A DNA stretch of 64,000 nucleotides from Struthio camelus. Its lineage: Eukaryota; Chordata; Aves; Struthioniformes; Struthionidae. Of this stretch, positions 39,095 to 51,507 are shown piece by piece. The translations under genes were made by a program, and so were the position numbers. The DNA lies in assembly GCF_040807025.1 (NCBI RefSeq), contig NC_090946.1, forward strand, positions 7,172,001-7,236,000, read 5' to 3'. Each line of letters opens with the position of its first letter. Position 1 is the first letter of the stretch. The notes beneath the pieces were generated by a model. That model ran no database searches. It was given only the letters and a program-made list of their open reading frames with translations, and had not been told where the DNA came from.

Positions 39095-41332
39095 GTTAAT
39101 ATTTTGTAGTCTGCCAGGGCAGAAAAGGAGGCAGGAATAAATCATATGCTGCTCGATTACAAGTGAGCAGGCTCCAGTTATCTGTGTTTAACACTGGACT
39201 TCACAATAGATTATAACCTTTTCTGCTCTTGACCATTTGTGAAAAATTCATAATTCACTGTTAATTCAGTGTTTCCCTGAGATCCGAGTCCAGAACACCA
39301 AGCAGAGATTAGTCCCCAACCATTACTACATCCACGCTTTTAAAATAAACGCATGTATACATTTTAACTTGACATAGAGCAGAAAATAAAGGGGAGCTTA
39401 AATAAAGAGTGATTGGATTGGAAACTTAGCAGGACATTCGCTGTCTCTACTTCAGGTTCTCTTTATTTGTTGCCTTCTCTGTGAGCCTTTAGGTTATATT
39501 CAATCATATTGGAGCAAGAGAGCTTGAAAATAAAGACAAGGACTAGAGAGCTGATCTTTTAAATTCCAAAATAAGATTGGAACATATTTGTATGATTATA
39601 GATGCTGCAACTTTAGGAAATTACTAAATGTTGTGATTATCATGACTGTTTTGTGTTAGTAAATGAGAATCTAGCATTAAGTATAGCTCACCTAGCATAA
39701 ACTTATTACAAGATTAGTTGATTATATTTGACGTTAAATTACATGGAAACTGCTGAAGTGAGATGACAATTTTAAATGTGTATTCACACTACATCTAAAT
39801 TACATTTCTTAACTGTGTTTCCCTCTAAGCATCCTTAACAAACGTGGTGCTACAATCTAAAATGGTATAAAAATGGTAGCTCCCCTGAAGGCAATGTAGT
39901 GTATGCCTGTTCAGATCAATTCAGGCACAGTCCCAGCAAGTAATCACGATAAAAGTAGTATCACCTACCTGTTTTGCGTTTGGGCTGAGCCGAACAGAGC
40001 GCTGAGCGTTCGCCTTCGTCTCCTTCAATGAGACTTCCACACCTCTTGCTTTGCTCAGAACCTTGTTGATTTTGATGAAGGTCAGGAAAAAAAAAACACA
40101 CACACACACACAGGTGTTTGTTTTTTTCTTTTCAAAAGATTAACTCAAAATGAACTGCAATCTAACGAAGTAAAGCCCAGAGTCTAAATTTTGGTCTTTC
40201 ATTATCTGCATTCTGCAGAAAAAGAACTATAAATGGAGCACCGATACCATTAGCAACATGACCAGAGTAACGTGTTGCACTTGCTAAGAGACTGAAAATC
40301 AAAGCTGAGAGTCTTTGACTGCTAATACTTAATCCAGTGTCCTCTGCTGCTTAACTCAGAGCAGATCATTAGCCTATTCATCTCAAACAGTCTCAAATGT
40401 CAACGAGGAATACAAGGTGAAAAGCGGTTTTCAGAGTAGATGGAATCAAACCTTTAAATGCTTACGAGATTGATGACAACTAATATGATGTTACACATGG
40501 AAATGGGGCAGATAACAACATACGGAGGCAATTGTATTCCATCTAGAGATGCGCAAGGTGTTAAACTCGTACATATCATCAGCTTAACCAAAAGAAGTCA
40601 AGTCTAAGTGCTGCATTCAACTCCTTAACAACAGGCCACTTAAGAAAAAGTAAAATAGTGTTAGATTCAACTCTTTAATAGCAGACTATGCTTGAATTCC
40701 CAGCATTACCAGCTCCCTCCACATCATCCGAAAGATTTGCAGTGTTTCCTCAGTTTAGATACAGCCCACCTTACCTTCTTCCCTCAAATATTCTAATCTA
40801 CAGGTTAATACATTTTTACTCTTGTGGTTTCAAGTTCTCATCAGACGCTCAAAGGTTAATAAAAAAAAATTAGCATGAAACAGAACACCATCTCCCATCG
40901 TCAAATGAATGCACAATTTTCTGGGGTGTACCGAATGCACTGCCAGGTCCCTAGAACAGGTTGGTAGTGGTAGAATGAAGCGCTGCCTTGAGATGTACTT
41001 GTGGAGAGTAATTGTGCCTCTTAACAGCTGTGCAGAGGAAGGAAATAACTCTCTACATAGATACGCAGCCTGCTTCTTTGCGTGTGGCTGAGCAGAAGCA
41101 TAGATCCAAGAAGCACAAGTGGGACATGGCCTTCCCTTCACATCTCTCCAGAGAAATAGGTCCTAATGTGCTATAACAGAGTAGACCTCCTGCTGCTGTT
41201 TGTGTCATAGCCCTTATACAAGGGGAGAGGGCTGGGGGCTGAAAAGCTCTTAGGACAGTTCTAGCATTGGCTAGATGGGATCGACCTGCCAAAGCTCAGA
41301 GAGCAAAACAGCCCTTTCCCTGTGTATAACCC

Positions 41333-41350
41333 TGTGTATAATTATACACA
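41333..41350. repeat. Perfect 18-base palindrome
   Basis: TGTGTATAATTATACACA is its own reverse complement. The half-unit TGTGTATAA also occurs just before it (CCCTGTGTATAACCC), so it probably arose by local slippage and inversion. Confidence 0.85.
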
Positions 41351-44079
41351 ATAGCAGAATAGCAGTGTTTCACCTCATTAGCTGTCAGAACATCATGGCT
41401 TCTTACTGACAGCATTTTATTTAAAAGTTTATAAGGGCAATCAGAAGTAAATTAATTTTAAAAGGATTTAAAAGTACCCTGAGAACCTCTCTTTCATTTT
41501 CCTACACCCACACAGCTTGCACCTTTATTTGTAGGATCAGGAAACTTGCATCATCATCCCTTAGGTTGAGCAAATTTTGTATCAAACTTCTAGCAGATGT
41601 CCCACAGCTGACAGGTAAAGCTGTTACACCAAGCACTTTTACAAGCGGTACATACCTGCTTGCTTTGCTCGTTCATGTGCACGGCTGATGTACAAAAGCA
41701 GTTCTGATTCAGCAAATGGGAGCTTCATAATGGTGTGCTGAAATAGTGCATCAGAAATCTCAACAGGCCCTAGTGGAATAGCAAGATAGGACAGTGTGAA
41801 ACTGGTCAACTCCGCGCAGCTTGAAAAAACAGGGATAATACAGGGAACTTGAGTTTGAAATCACTGTTTTTATAGCATAGCTTACTATTTTTAGGTAAGC
41901 TCCTACTGCGATGTGGTAGCTAAGAATGTGCATTCTCTGAAGGCACAGTCAGGAAAAATCACACAGAAACACAGAGAAGGCTTTTTCACATACACTATTA
42001 CTGTGATTTGTGTGTATGTGTGTGGCTCTAGTGCCCACTTCAACAAATTTTACAAGGCTGAAACAAACCCCTTTGCAGCCTCAGGAGGAACTGCAGCCTG
42101 GAAAGTCGATTTCTATTTTAATAGACTAAAATGGCTCAGGCTATTTCACAAGCTCAAGAGGAGCATAAGAAGATTAGCCTTTGGCATTCAGCATGAAGGT
42201 GGGATTTGCAAAGGTCCTAGTAGGTCAATGGGAGTGGGATGAGTAATTCCTGAGAACAGTTACCCTTTAAATCACTGTCAGCCACTGCCTCAGTTCCCAG
42301 AGCTGTCATTATTATCCTTCCCGCATTGGATACATCACTGTGCATCCAGTTCATATCTGAAAATAAAAGACATAATCATTAATCCTTACTGAATCTGCTT
42401 TCATATCCTTCTTCAGGCATCCACTTCTGGATACTGAGCTAGCTGGAACACTGCTCTGATCTAATGCAGTCTCTTGTATACCAACTCCTGCTTTTTTGAT
42501 ATGCCTATTTAGAACATACAAATCAGATTTCTGAAGATATTTAGTCACCTAAATAGCAGGATTGACTCATAAATATCTTTTAAGATATAACTCAAAATTC
42601 CTTGGGCCCTGAACTGACCCAAAGACTGACTCAAATGTGCATGCTTAGGGCTTAAACTACACCTGGAAGCCTAAAAGATTTGTAAAGAATATATTCAATG
42701 TATTGAAAATCTAAACACCTAAGAGCGTATATTGACTATGGAAAGATCTCCTCAGCTAGACCCTTCACTGCAGAAGTTGAAGGAATTACTCAAGATCAGT
42801 ATAACAAGCATAAATCAGCACGTTATGCCTTATATTATGTAGTAGTGAGAAGTCAGTCACTTAAAATCAGCTACCATACATTAAGCTGTAAAATACTTTA
42901 CATTAAAATGCAATGATGCTAGCAGTGCTGTTTTACAAATGCATCTACCTTTATCACACACACACTTTTCAGTGTCTAGTATGAATAGTGTTCTCCACGG
43001 CCAGGCAGGCACAAGTAGACCTGTCTATGTGTCAGTGATATAACACGTTGTAAGTGGGTAGGCAAACCCACATAAGCAAGCCTTAGTTACATATCGACTG
43101 GTTTGCATCCGCCACGCACAGCTCTGTTCACAGAAGTGGAATTATGAGTCAGACGGAAGATTACAGTCATGTAGACGTCTGTGCACAATGAGTCTTACAG
43201 AGTACATAGGCTTTATTTGCCTAATTAGCTTGCTCTTATTCAATGTTTTCCATGCTGCGTTGGTAGAATATCAGCATAACATTTTTGGCACAAGAACCGT
43301 GCTGCAGTGGTAACCAGACAATCCTAAACTGCCCAACAGTTCTAATACTAGATACCTGAATTGAAGCAGGGTGAAGCTATTCTCACAGTCGGGCACGTAG
43401 AGAATCAGTTTGAGAGAGCCTCTGAAATCATCTGACATGAGGAACAAAGTTTCCGTTTCAGCTTTTCCTTGCACAAGGACTTTCACAGTCTCCTTAGCAC
43501 TCATTTGCCTAGTCTCACCCCTTTCGTGAGATAGAAGTCTTTGATGCCGTTGCTCTCCTGTCAATTTTGATAAAGAGCAGGCAACACGATCTTACAGGTG
43601 AGGGAACGCACGATCAGCAGTAATCATACAAGGGTGGCTTCTGCAGGAAACCTGGCTTAGAAAACAAATCCAAGATTAATTCACACTGGAGTCTGATGCT
43701 GGAGGTTCTAAAGGTTCATGCTGGGTTTCTTGGGTATTATATGCAATAAGCAAAACCAGGAGGAAAGGAATAGCGTTTTACAAATTTTCCCTTATTTTTT
43801 TTCTCTAACGTAAGTAGTCTGAATCTCCCCTAACCCATTTTAGATCAGAATAACAACTCCAGTGGAGACACCCTTGAATCAATAAACTTGATTAATTAGC
43901 ATAAAAAAAACATCGCTTGGATCACCGTATATGTCTCCAACTGAACATACTAATGTTTCAACACATCACTCCCAAAAACAAAACCTCAAATATCGGTTAA
44001 GAACATAATTTAAACAATTACCACTTAATCTATGAGAAATCATCAAATGATGTTTCGAGTCAAAAGGACTGAAACTCAC

Positions 44080-44580
44080 GTCATTCAGTATTTTCATTAG
44101 TGATCTGGAAGGAAGCATAACAACCCTGCTGACAAAATATACAGATAGTATGAGTACTAGGTGAGTGCAAAATATATATAAGGTTAGGGCTGTCAGCAGA
44201 GAGAGTTTTAGATCCCAACAGAACCTAAACCACCCCCAAAAGTTTGTATTTTCACATATATGTATACCTGTTTTCAAATGTTGAGTGATACTTTCAAGAA
44301 GGAATACAGACCACATCAACAGGGAGGACGACTGTATCTTGGAGAGCAGTGACTCAGAGGAGTAGTTGTTGCGCACAGACAACGCACGAGCTCCCGAATT
44401 TTATGCTGTGGCAAAAAGGCTAGCCTGATCTTAGGAGGCAAAACAGAAGAGTAATAAGTAGTAGCAGACAGGCGACCTCACCAGTGCATATGGCAAACCT
44501 AACATCGAATACAGAAGAAACTAAAAACGTAGCGAGAGTTTTTAGAATCATTCAAGGGTTGAGGAAAACACATTCCATGG
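44080..44580 (+). mobile_element. Highly degraded CR1-type LINE fragment
   Basis: Plus-strand frames recall the CR1 reverse-transcriptase end in the right order but with stops: FISDLEGSITTLLTKYTDS (compare the CR1 pattern of a short D-L-E block followed by KFADD), then LESSDSEE, TDN, YAVAKR and SAYGKPNIEY. Spacing is roughly kept, but about half the residues have changed and a middle part is missing. This is an old copy; the boundaries are approximate. Confidence 0.5.
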
Positions 44581-44848
44581 AGACCCAAACAACGTGGTCT
44601 GTATTCGCTTAGCTTGATTACTGACTATAAATAGCCTTCCTGCGGGGAGAGGGAAGGGGCGACAGGTATTAGACTGCTCTTTTCTCTGCTACAAGAGCCA
44701 ACGGAAGGACCCTGACACTAAACAGAATTAAAGGTGAAATGAACACTGGGAATAGTAACCTACTCCCAGGGTTAGAGACAGAAGTACGCTTTCAAATCAA
44801 ATCTGCATGCTGTTTCGGAAGATTTCCAGTTTTAATCAAACAAAACAA

Positions 44849-44929
44849 TTCAGCACAAAACAGATATTTGCTCTACTGTTGTTGTTGTTTCAGCACAAAA
44901 CAGATATTTGCTCTACTGTTGTTGTTGTT
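44849..44929. repeat. 40-base tandem duplication
   Basis: A unit starting CAGCACAAAACAGATATTTG and ending in GTT repeats occurs twice in succession (44851 and 44891), essentially identical. The GTT repeat at the junction suggests replication slippage, and the identity suggests a recent event. Confidence 0.9.
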
Positions 44930-47900
44930 ATATAACAATAGAGCAAAGGTGCACAAGGCAAGCTAGGTAGTTCCTTCCAGTTTTAAACTCTTTGAAGATA
45001 TACAACATACGCCATCTTCGAGCTCAGAAACTCGAGATTAAAATGGCTCAGAAGTGGGCCCTTTCATGAGAGGCCCACTGAAGGAAAACTAAAAGAAGGA
45101 CTTATACCCCCGCCTTTTCCATTGAATTGAAACAACTCAAGTTTAACCTGAAACATCTAGGAATCGAAATTCAAGTATGATTACAGAGCATGGCCTCTTT
45201 TACTACTGCTGCTTACCTGCCAGAGTGATCTGCTATGATTCGTCCACGAAGGAGAGCCAACGCGCCTAAATGAGCTAGAACAATAGAACCAGTGAAGCTA
45301 TGTGAGCTGACTTTGTGTGTACATATACGTATATGTGTGTGCATATACATATATCTATTATACATAAATATATATATGAATAGTACCAACAGAGCAAATT
45401 TTCTGTGTTAAGAAGCAAAGTTTTATTATTTATTTTATTAACTATCCAGGCACGGATAATCTACCACTTCCCTGGTGAAACGAACCGAGTCAAAATACAT
45501 TTGCATCAGCTCACTTAGGGCGTTTCTTTACAGAGGCATCAGCTTATTAGCTCTATTCTACGCAGAAGCTTCATAAAAATTAAGATTACCGCACAATTAA
45601 TCTCTGTTTCTCACTCAGAACCTCTCCTGTGCTTCTGCATGTAACTGATCCCCCCCTAACACTCAAGGCACCTTGTTGTCTTATTCTAGATGTTAGTAAT
45701 GAGTACAACGAGGGCACAGGAGAGATGCTCTCCTCATTTTAAATTATTCCTTCCTGGTATTAGAGGCCTGTCTTGGAGCTTCCCAGCCTCTGCGATGTGT
45801 GCACAGGGCATGTCCTTTGATAGAAAGCTCCTCAAAAAGGATACCAAAAAAACAACGTTTGAACAACTGGCTCAGTCCTGGCACACGATTTTCTAGTACC
45901 TTGTGGAGTCGGAACAAAAACAGTTTCCTTGTTCCAGCCCAGGCTGCCAAAGATAACGGCAGTTAGATACCGTAGGAGGCTTATGGGTGCAGTTCTGAAG
46001 GACGGAAATGGCTTTTGCAATTATCAGCAACCACTGAATCTAAGGTGTAGAAAGCCTCTAAAACGGGAAGAGTATTCTTGCCCAAGAAGCATTCTAAGAA
46101 CTAGACTAGAAACACCAGAAGACAGTTCTGCCAGTCTTTAATTCTTTGTTGGACGGTGGTACAGCCTCCAAGGCGAGGGGAACATATCACTATCCAGTCC
46201 ATACGTGGGCGAGAGGTAGGGAACATGGCTTTGAGTCGCTTTTGCTAGGGAGAGAAATGAACCTACGCAATCACGCTGCCGTAACCACTGCATCGTACTA
46301 CGAAAAAAAAGCAGAGCAGCTCTTCCAGCTGCATTTTAGAAAGAGAATGAACATCATAATTCTCTGAGAAGCACAGTCCTGCCAGCGTGTCGGGAGTCTT
46401 CTGAGCATGCCTATGGCATCAGCTCCCACAGGGGACGCGGCAAACAGGAATAACTAGCATGCCCCACCTGTGGTGGGTGATAAGAAACAACACTGAAAAC
46501 TTCTAATAATTTTTTGCAGGGGCGCGTGAGAAGAGGCATCAGTCAACAAGTCTCGTGCAGGAATCATTTTATCCTTTGGTGGGAGGAGAGAAGAGAGGTG
46601 CCGAGTTGCAGTCCTGCCACACAGAGCAGGACGCCAGTAGAAAAGGGAGTTGTTCTTTCCATTTCTAAATTCCTTCAGTCATCTTCCATCCAAACCGTCT
46701 TATCTAATTACCTCCCTCAGTCTAGAGCCTGAGCGATTAACAAAAGCAAAGACACATACTTAGGAGAGGGAATGCAACTACTTATACCTCCCTTCATAAT
46801 GAAATAAACTTTGCTCAGCCAAGCTTAGCCTTATCTCCCCAGAGTTTCACGCTCCTTTTTCATCTGTGTGGTTTATTTGCTGCAGCTTCATTGACATTAT
46901 TAATCCGTACAAATAGCCACCAAGCCAGCATCCTTGAAATCTTTCAGAGAACTTAAGAGAAGAAAGTTTGGAGTCTGATTAATCATGAGGAGATAGAAAT
47001 ATTCACCAGTTGAAGGCAAGAGAGAGATTGATGGAAATGCACTTAGAAAAGTATTAAGGGAAGCAATGATTTAAAAAAAAAAAAAAGATCAACAAAGAGA
47101 TCGAGGGAAAAGCAGAGAAGTCAAAGGGAAATACAAGAGTTGGGTAATAGGAAACGAAAGAAAGTGGAATAGAAGGGACAACAGATTTACAACGTTCTTC
47201 CTCCTTTTACTATAGCAAATTATACTTACAATTGCCTAAACAGTATGTCATGTAGGTAAAGGATTTGATGATGGAGGCGGGAAGACAGGCTCAGTGTCCA
47301 TTACCAATTTGAGAGAGAAGCTGCTTGTGAGAAATGACCTTGCTTAGTCAATTGGGAGAAGAGATAATGGAAATTTAAGAGACTTAAGAGTTGGAGCGGA
47401 AAGAGAAGGAATATAAGCTCTCTCCACACATCACTTTTAAAGAGTCCTTCTGGAATATTTTGCTCTGGTCACTTTAAAAGTGGAGAGACTTCCAGACACA
47501 TGACCTGAATCGTCACCCTTCTAACAGTTTTTGCACATTTTTGTTTACTCTCATCTGTAAGATTTCTGGAAAGGCACATCCAGGAGACTGGCTTTGGTTT
47601 GATTTTTCTTCAAAACCATATTTTACTAGAGGTTAGGCTTTTGATTATGTTTCTTCTCAAAGGCCTCTGGTTTCTTTGAAGTTATGACCATTCAGAAAAG
47701 CAATGCCCGGAAACATATTTTTGTTATGAAAGTTTTCCTCATGCAATTCTGATTTTGGAAAGAAAGTAGCCTTAATTCAAACATGAAAGTCTTTATAGGG
47801 CTCTTTATAGGAAGGTCATTTCTTCAAAAAGGCAAGTGCTTACAAATAGCATCTGTGCAGTGATTATGTATAGATGAGCTTCATAGTTCAGTCTTCTACC

Positions 47901-48739
47901 TCCAAGGATAGTCTCCAGCTACCGAGGCACTAGCTTTAGGAGATGGCTGCTATGCTAAAATAGTTATTAATACAGAGACAGGAAGCATAGAGAATAAAGA
48001 CACACCTTTGGGTTCTTCTGCACCTATGTACAACAGATATTTAAGAGAAACTGAACTGCTATTTCTGTAACAAAGCCTTACCAGCCTATAAAAGCCATTT
48101 ATAAATGCCTCTCCAAAATGCCTCAAGATGCATCATCCCGGCTAGTACAGCTGCCAGAATGGTCAGTTAGAAGCACCGAAATTTCTAATGCCAATGGTAT
48201 CCTGGAACGGCACATCTGTAGCTCCTTCACTGAACAGAGCAAAGCCTGAAACATGGGATTTCCAAGGAAGAAAACCCGAGACTATCACAATCTGCTCAGG
48301 AGAAAGGTACATCCAGGCACTGCACTGAAAGCACTTCACCTCCTACTCAGGCTTTTTAGGGTCTCTCACTCCCTACTCACACACATAAACCTTCTCGTTT
48401 CAGTCTCCCTGATCTTCATGCACCTCAAAACATGAGGTTAGTGGTAACGCTTCCTAATTCACTTACTGCCAAACATAGCTAACGCTCAGTTTACCTCTCA
48501 CGAAATCCCTTGGTCCTGTTGCTCTCAAGCTAAAGCGCTACGGTAAAATCTTCCAGTCCAGACAATCTTTTTCTCCAGGGAAAGGGCAAGAAAAACAACT
48601 TATTTCTAAACCACTCTCCTCTCTTTAGCTGCTTGTTGCAATCTGGCTACAGTCTTTTATAATCCCGTTGATTGAGCTGACGAGATATCTCAGGTGCGTG
48701 TAGCTTGGGCATCGTTTCCCTTTGCCTTTTCCCTGCTTT

Positions 48740-48764
48740 GGGGGGGGGGGGGGGGGGAGGGGGG
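48740..48764. repeat. Poly-G tract
   Basis: Eighteen G, then A and five or more G. Together with the fifteen-G run at 49389-49403 it could form G-quadruplexes on the plus strand, though single homopolymers are also common sequencing-error sites. Confidence 0.85.
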
Positions 48765-51333
48765 AAGAAGCTCACTCAGCACAGGACAGGCTGAGTAACT
48801 GTGAATTTAAAATGACACAAAATGATTGTATTAAGGCAGAGGAACTTTGGGAACGCAAATACAACTGGGTATACAAGCCAAACGATATCAACTTCCCATT
48901 TATTTCGATTGGAACAAAGCATTGAATTAAGCTCCAAGAAGCTGGGCATAGGATTGCTGCATTAATAGAAGCTGCATCATTCTACATAATACACTTTATT
49001 TAAATGAGCAGAACCCGATTCCTAACAATTGACAATGATTGTGCCACATTTCTTTTGCTGTGCTGTTCTTACATAACTGTACATATCGTTCTAACTCACC
49101 TTGGTTTTAGGAACACAGAACTATTCTAGGTACTAGTTAGAGGGGATTTTCAAGTGACATTCAAAGCAAATTTTGAATAATGGTACTTTTTAATCAAAAT
49201 CATCTTCAGTAATATCTATCAGCCTCAATGACAGCTGATTATTAGGAAATCACTGGAACAATGTTATTTGTAGCTCCACAGACACACATAAATTATAAGT
49301 AAAGGGAATAAATGGAGATAGTCTTCAAAAACAAAAGAAAAAATAAAAAGTCCAGACTTCTACTTTGTGTGCTGAGATATTTAACTGAGGGGGGGGGGGG
49401 GGGCTGATATTATTTGTTGCCTAGAAGAACACTTGTTGTCCGTAGCTTGTAATGCATATAAAGTTGTTCATCAATGGATTGCAGCTGGATCAATTTATTT
49501 GTCTGTGGGGATATTTCACTCTAGGATGTTTCACCTTCTCCTCCTCGAGTGGTTTGTCCACTGAAGGTTGGGGGCACAGAGTTCTGGATGTGAATGCCAC
49601 AGGAGGAGAACTACTCTTCTTCCACGTGGTCTTCACTCTTCTGAACAAATTTTCTGATTTATTTAGCGTAACAGCCTACCTTCATGGATTTAGGTCAGTT
49701 AGGTGAAAACAGTACAGTACAGGTATTGCCAATACAGCTCAACCTTCTTATAATGGACTATGTCATCTGCGGGTCATACAAGAAAATGCTCTCACTGAAT
49801 CATCATTCATTTGCAAAAATCAGCAAGGTTAATCAGAGGTCATAAATTCTTTCTAAAACAGGTATTTGTCTTTTAATCTACAATCTACATAAAGAGGCAC
49901 CACCATATCTTCTTGAAAATCAACCCATCCCTTCCGAAGATTAAAGCACCCATTACTTCAGTCTTGCAATCAGGCACATTGCATCAGGCACGCTGACTGA
50001 ACACAGAAAGAAAAAGGGTAAAGAAAAGAGCACAAAACAGGTGGAAAACCACCTCGTTCATCTACATGAGACAGGAAAAAATGGGATTGGTCCCAGAACA
50101 CAGTTAAAAGAGCTGAAGGCTTAAAGACAAAAAGATGATGGAGCTGTTTTCACCAGTGTTATGCCAAGTGCTATGTCCGGTTTGGCATCTGTAACGTTGG
50201 TGTAGCAAACGATAAGACACCAGGAAATCCAGTAAGGCTAATACTCAAATAGATCGCACAGTACATGCCCTCTTGGGGTGTGTTTTGAAGGCACATCATG
50301 CAACAGAGAAAGACCAGCAATGTACTGGCTGATGCGTGTCTATGGATACACAGCCCACTGGCTTCTGCTGGTTGAAAGGTTAAATTCGTTTAAACAGTAC
50401 CCTAAACCCTAACGCTTCTACAACTGAATTAAATTTGTCTTCAGCTCAGATTAGGAGCACCTTACGGTCCATGGGCCAAAAGTCCCAAATTCTCTCCACT
50501 TAACAAACCATTCATTTGTACAGAGGTTCAAATAGAACTAAGCTGCAGGTAGCCACAGATGGATTACCCTTTTGCTTCTTTAGGAACCCATACAGGAATC
50601 CTGAGTATGGGCTTTCCATGTTTCTGTCTCTCCTGACTATCAGTAATTGGTTCAATAGCAGTCAGAACTATGGCACTGCGGAAACAGCTGGCAGAGACTC
50701 CAAGGGAAATTACAAATCTGCAAGTAACCCAGAGGCCTTCACCGTAAAAGAGATGCACAGGGTAGCTTTCCCACAGAACATGGCATGGCTGTCACATCCA
50801 CTTGCCTGGGGAGGGGAGTAACCTGCATTTTCCAGGTTCCCTACCTCAGCTAGGGTCTCTTCCAGTTTGGTCTCTTTTTCTCATACTTATTTCTACAGAA
50901 CTCTTGTCTGCATCTTCTCCCCCTCATCCACATATATACATTTGGGGGAACATACATGTTTCCCCACTCCCTCTTGGTTTGGGCACTTCTATTGCCATTG
51001 TTAACTGCATATAGATATTTGAAAATGTAGCACCTACACAATTTCTTCTTATTGCCTCTACGTTTCAAAAACTCCCCTGTTCTCTAATCTCACACTGTCT
51101 CAGCTTTCTTAGCTCATTCACAATGACAGCCATCTCACAAAAACCTATGTTAGATAAGAGATTTTCCTCCTATATGCTCAGTAAATGAAATATCAGCAGA
51201 CAGAAAGGTATCTGTTCCCAGCCTCAAAGCCGCTTCCAGCTTGATAGAGCCTCCTCTGTTCTACTTTTCGTTGTAGCTCAGCACCAGAGAAGAGGAACGA
51301 AAGAAGCATGAGAAGAATTAAGAACACATCTTA

Positions 51334-51355
51334 AAAAAAAAAAAAAAAAAAAAAA
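51334..51355. repeat. Poly-A run (22 bases)
   Basis: Uninterrupted A run about 150 bases beyond the FADS1 stop on the minus strand, so it is probably in that gene's 3' UTR, where it reads as poly-U. Confidence 0.9.
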
Positions 51356-51507
51356 GTCATATTAATCACTTTCATCACTGGAATTAAGCTGGGGCATCTC
51401 CCCACCTCTGGCTTAGCCAGTTCTCTCTCCTCTGTGAGGTATCTTCTTGGCAATGACCACAGGAGGCAACAAGGGTGGGGAATTCCTCTGTAAGGATCCA
51501 CTGCTTT

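Larger units (their letters stand above)
29281..51507. other. Gene-poor intergenic region between the two desaturase genes
   Basis: About 22 kb, AT-rich, with no gene I can support on either strand; open frames are short and without recognisable motifs. Content seen: an AT microsatellite (29979-30013), a 65-base inverted repeat pair (32556-33475), a GC-rich patch with repeated GGTCA words (about 36484-36760), an 18-base palindrome (41333-41350), a degraded CR1 (about 44080-44580), a 40-base tandem duplication (44849-44929), poly-G runs (48740-48757 and 49389-49403) and poly-A runs (39071-39094, 51334-51355). Two 20-base copies of TCAGAAGATTATTTCATGCT lie at about 30729 and 30760. Confidence 0.5.

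Noticed and set aside
43966-44382. 138-residue minus-strand open frame
   Set aside because: It is antisense to the degraded CR1 fragment, where the plus strand carries the recognisable order of RT-end words.
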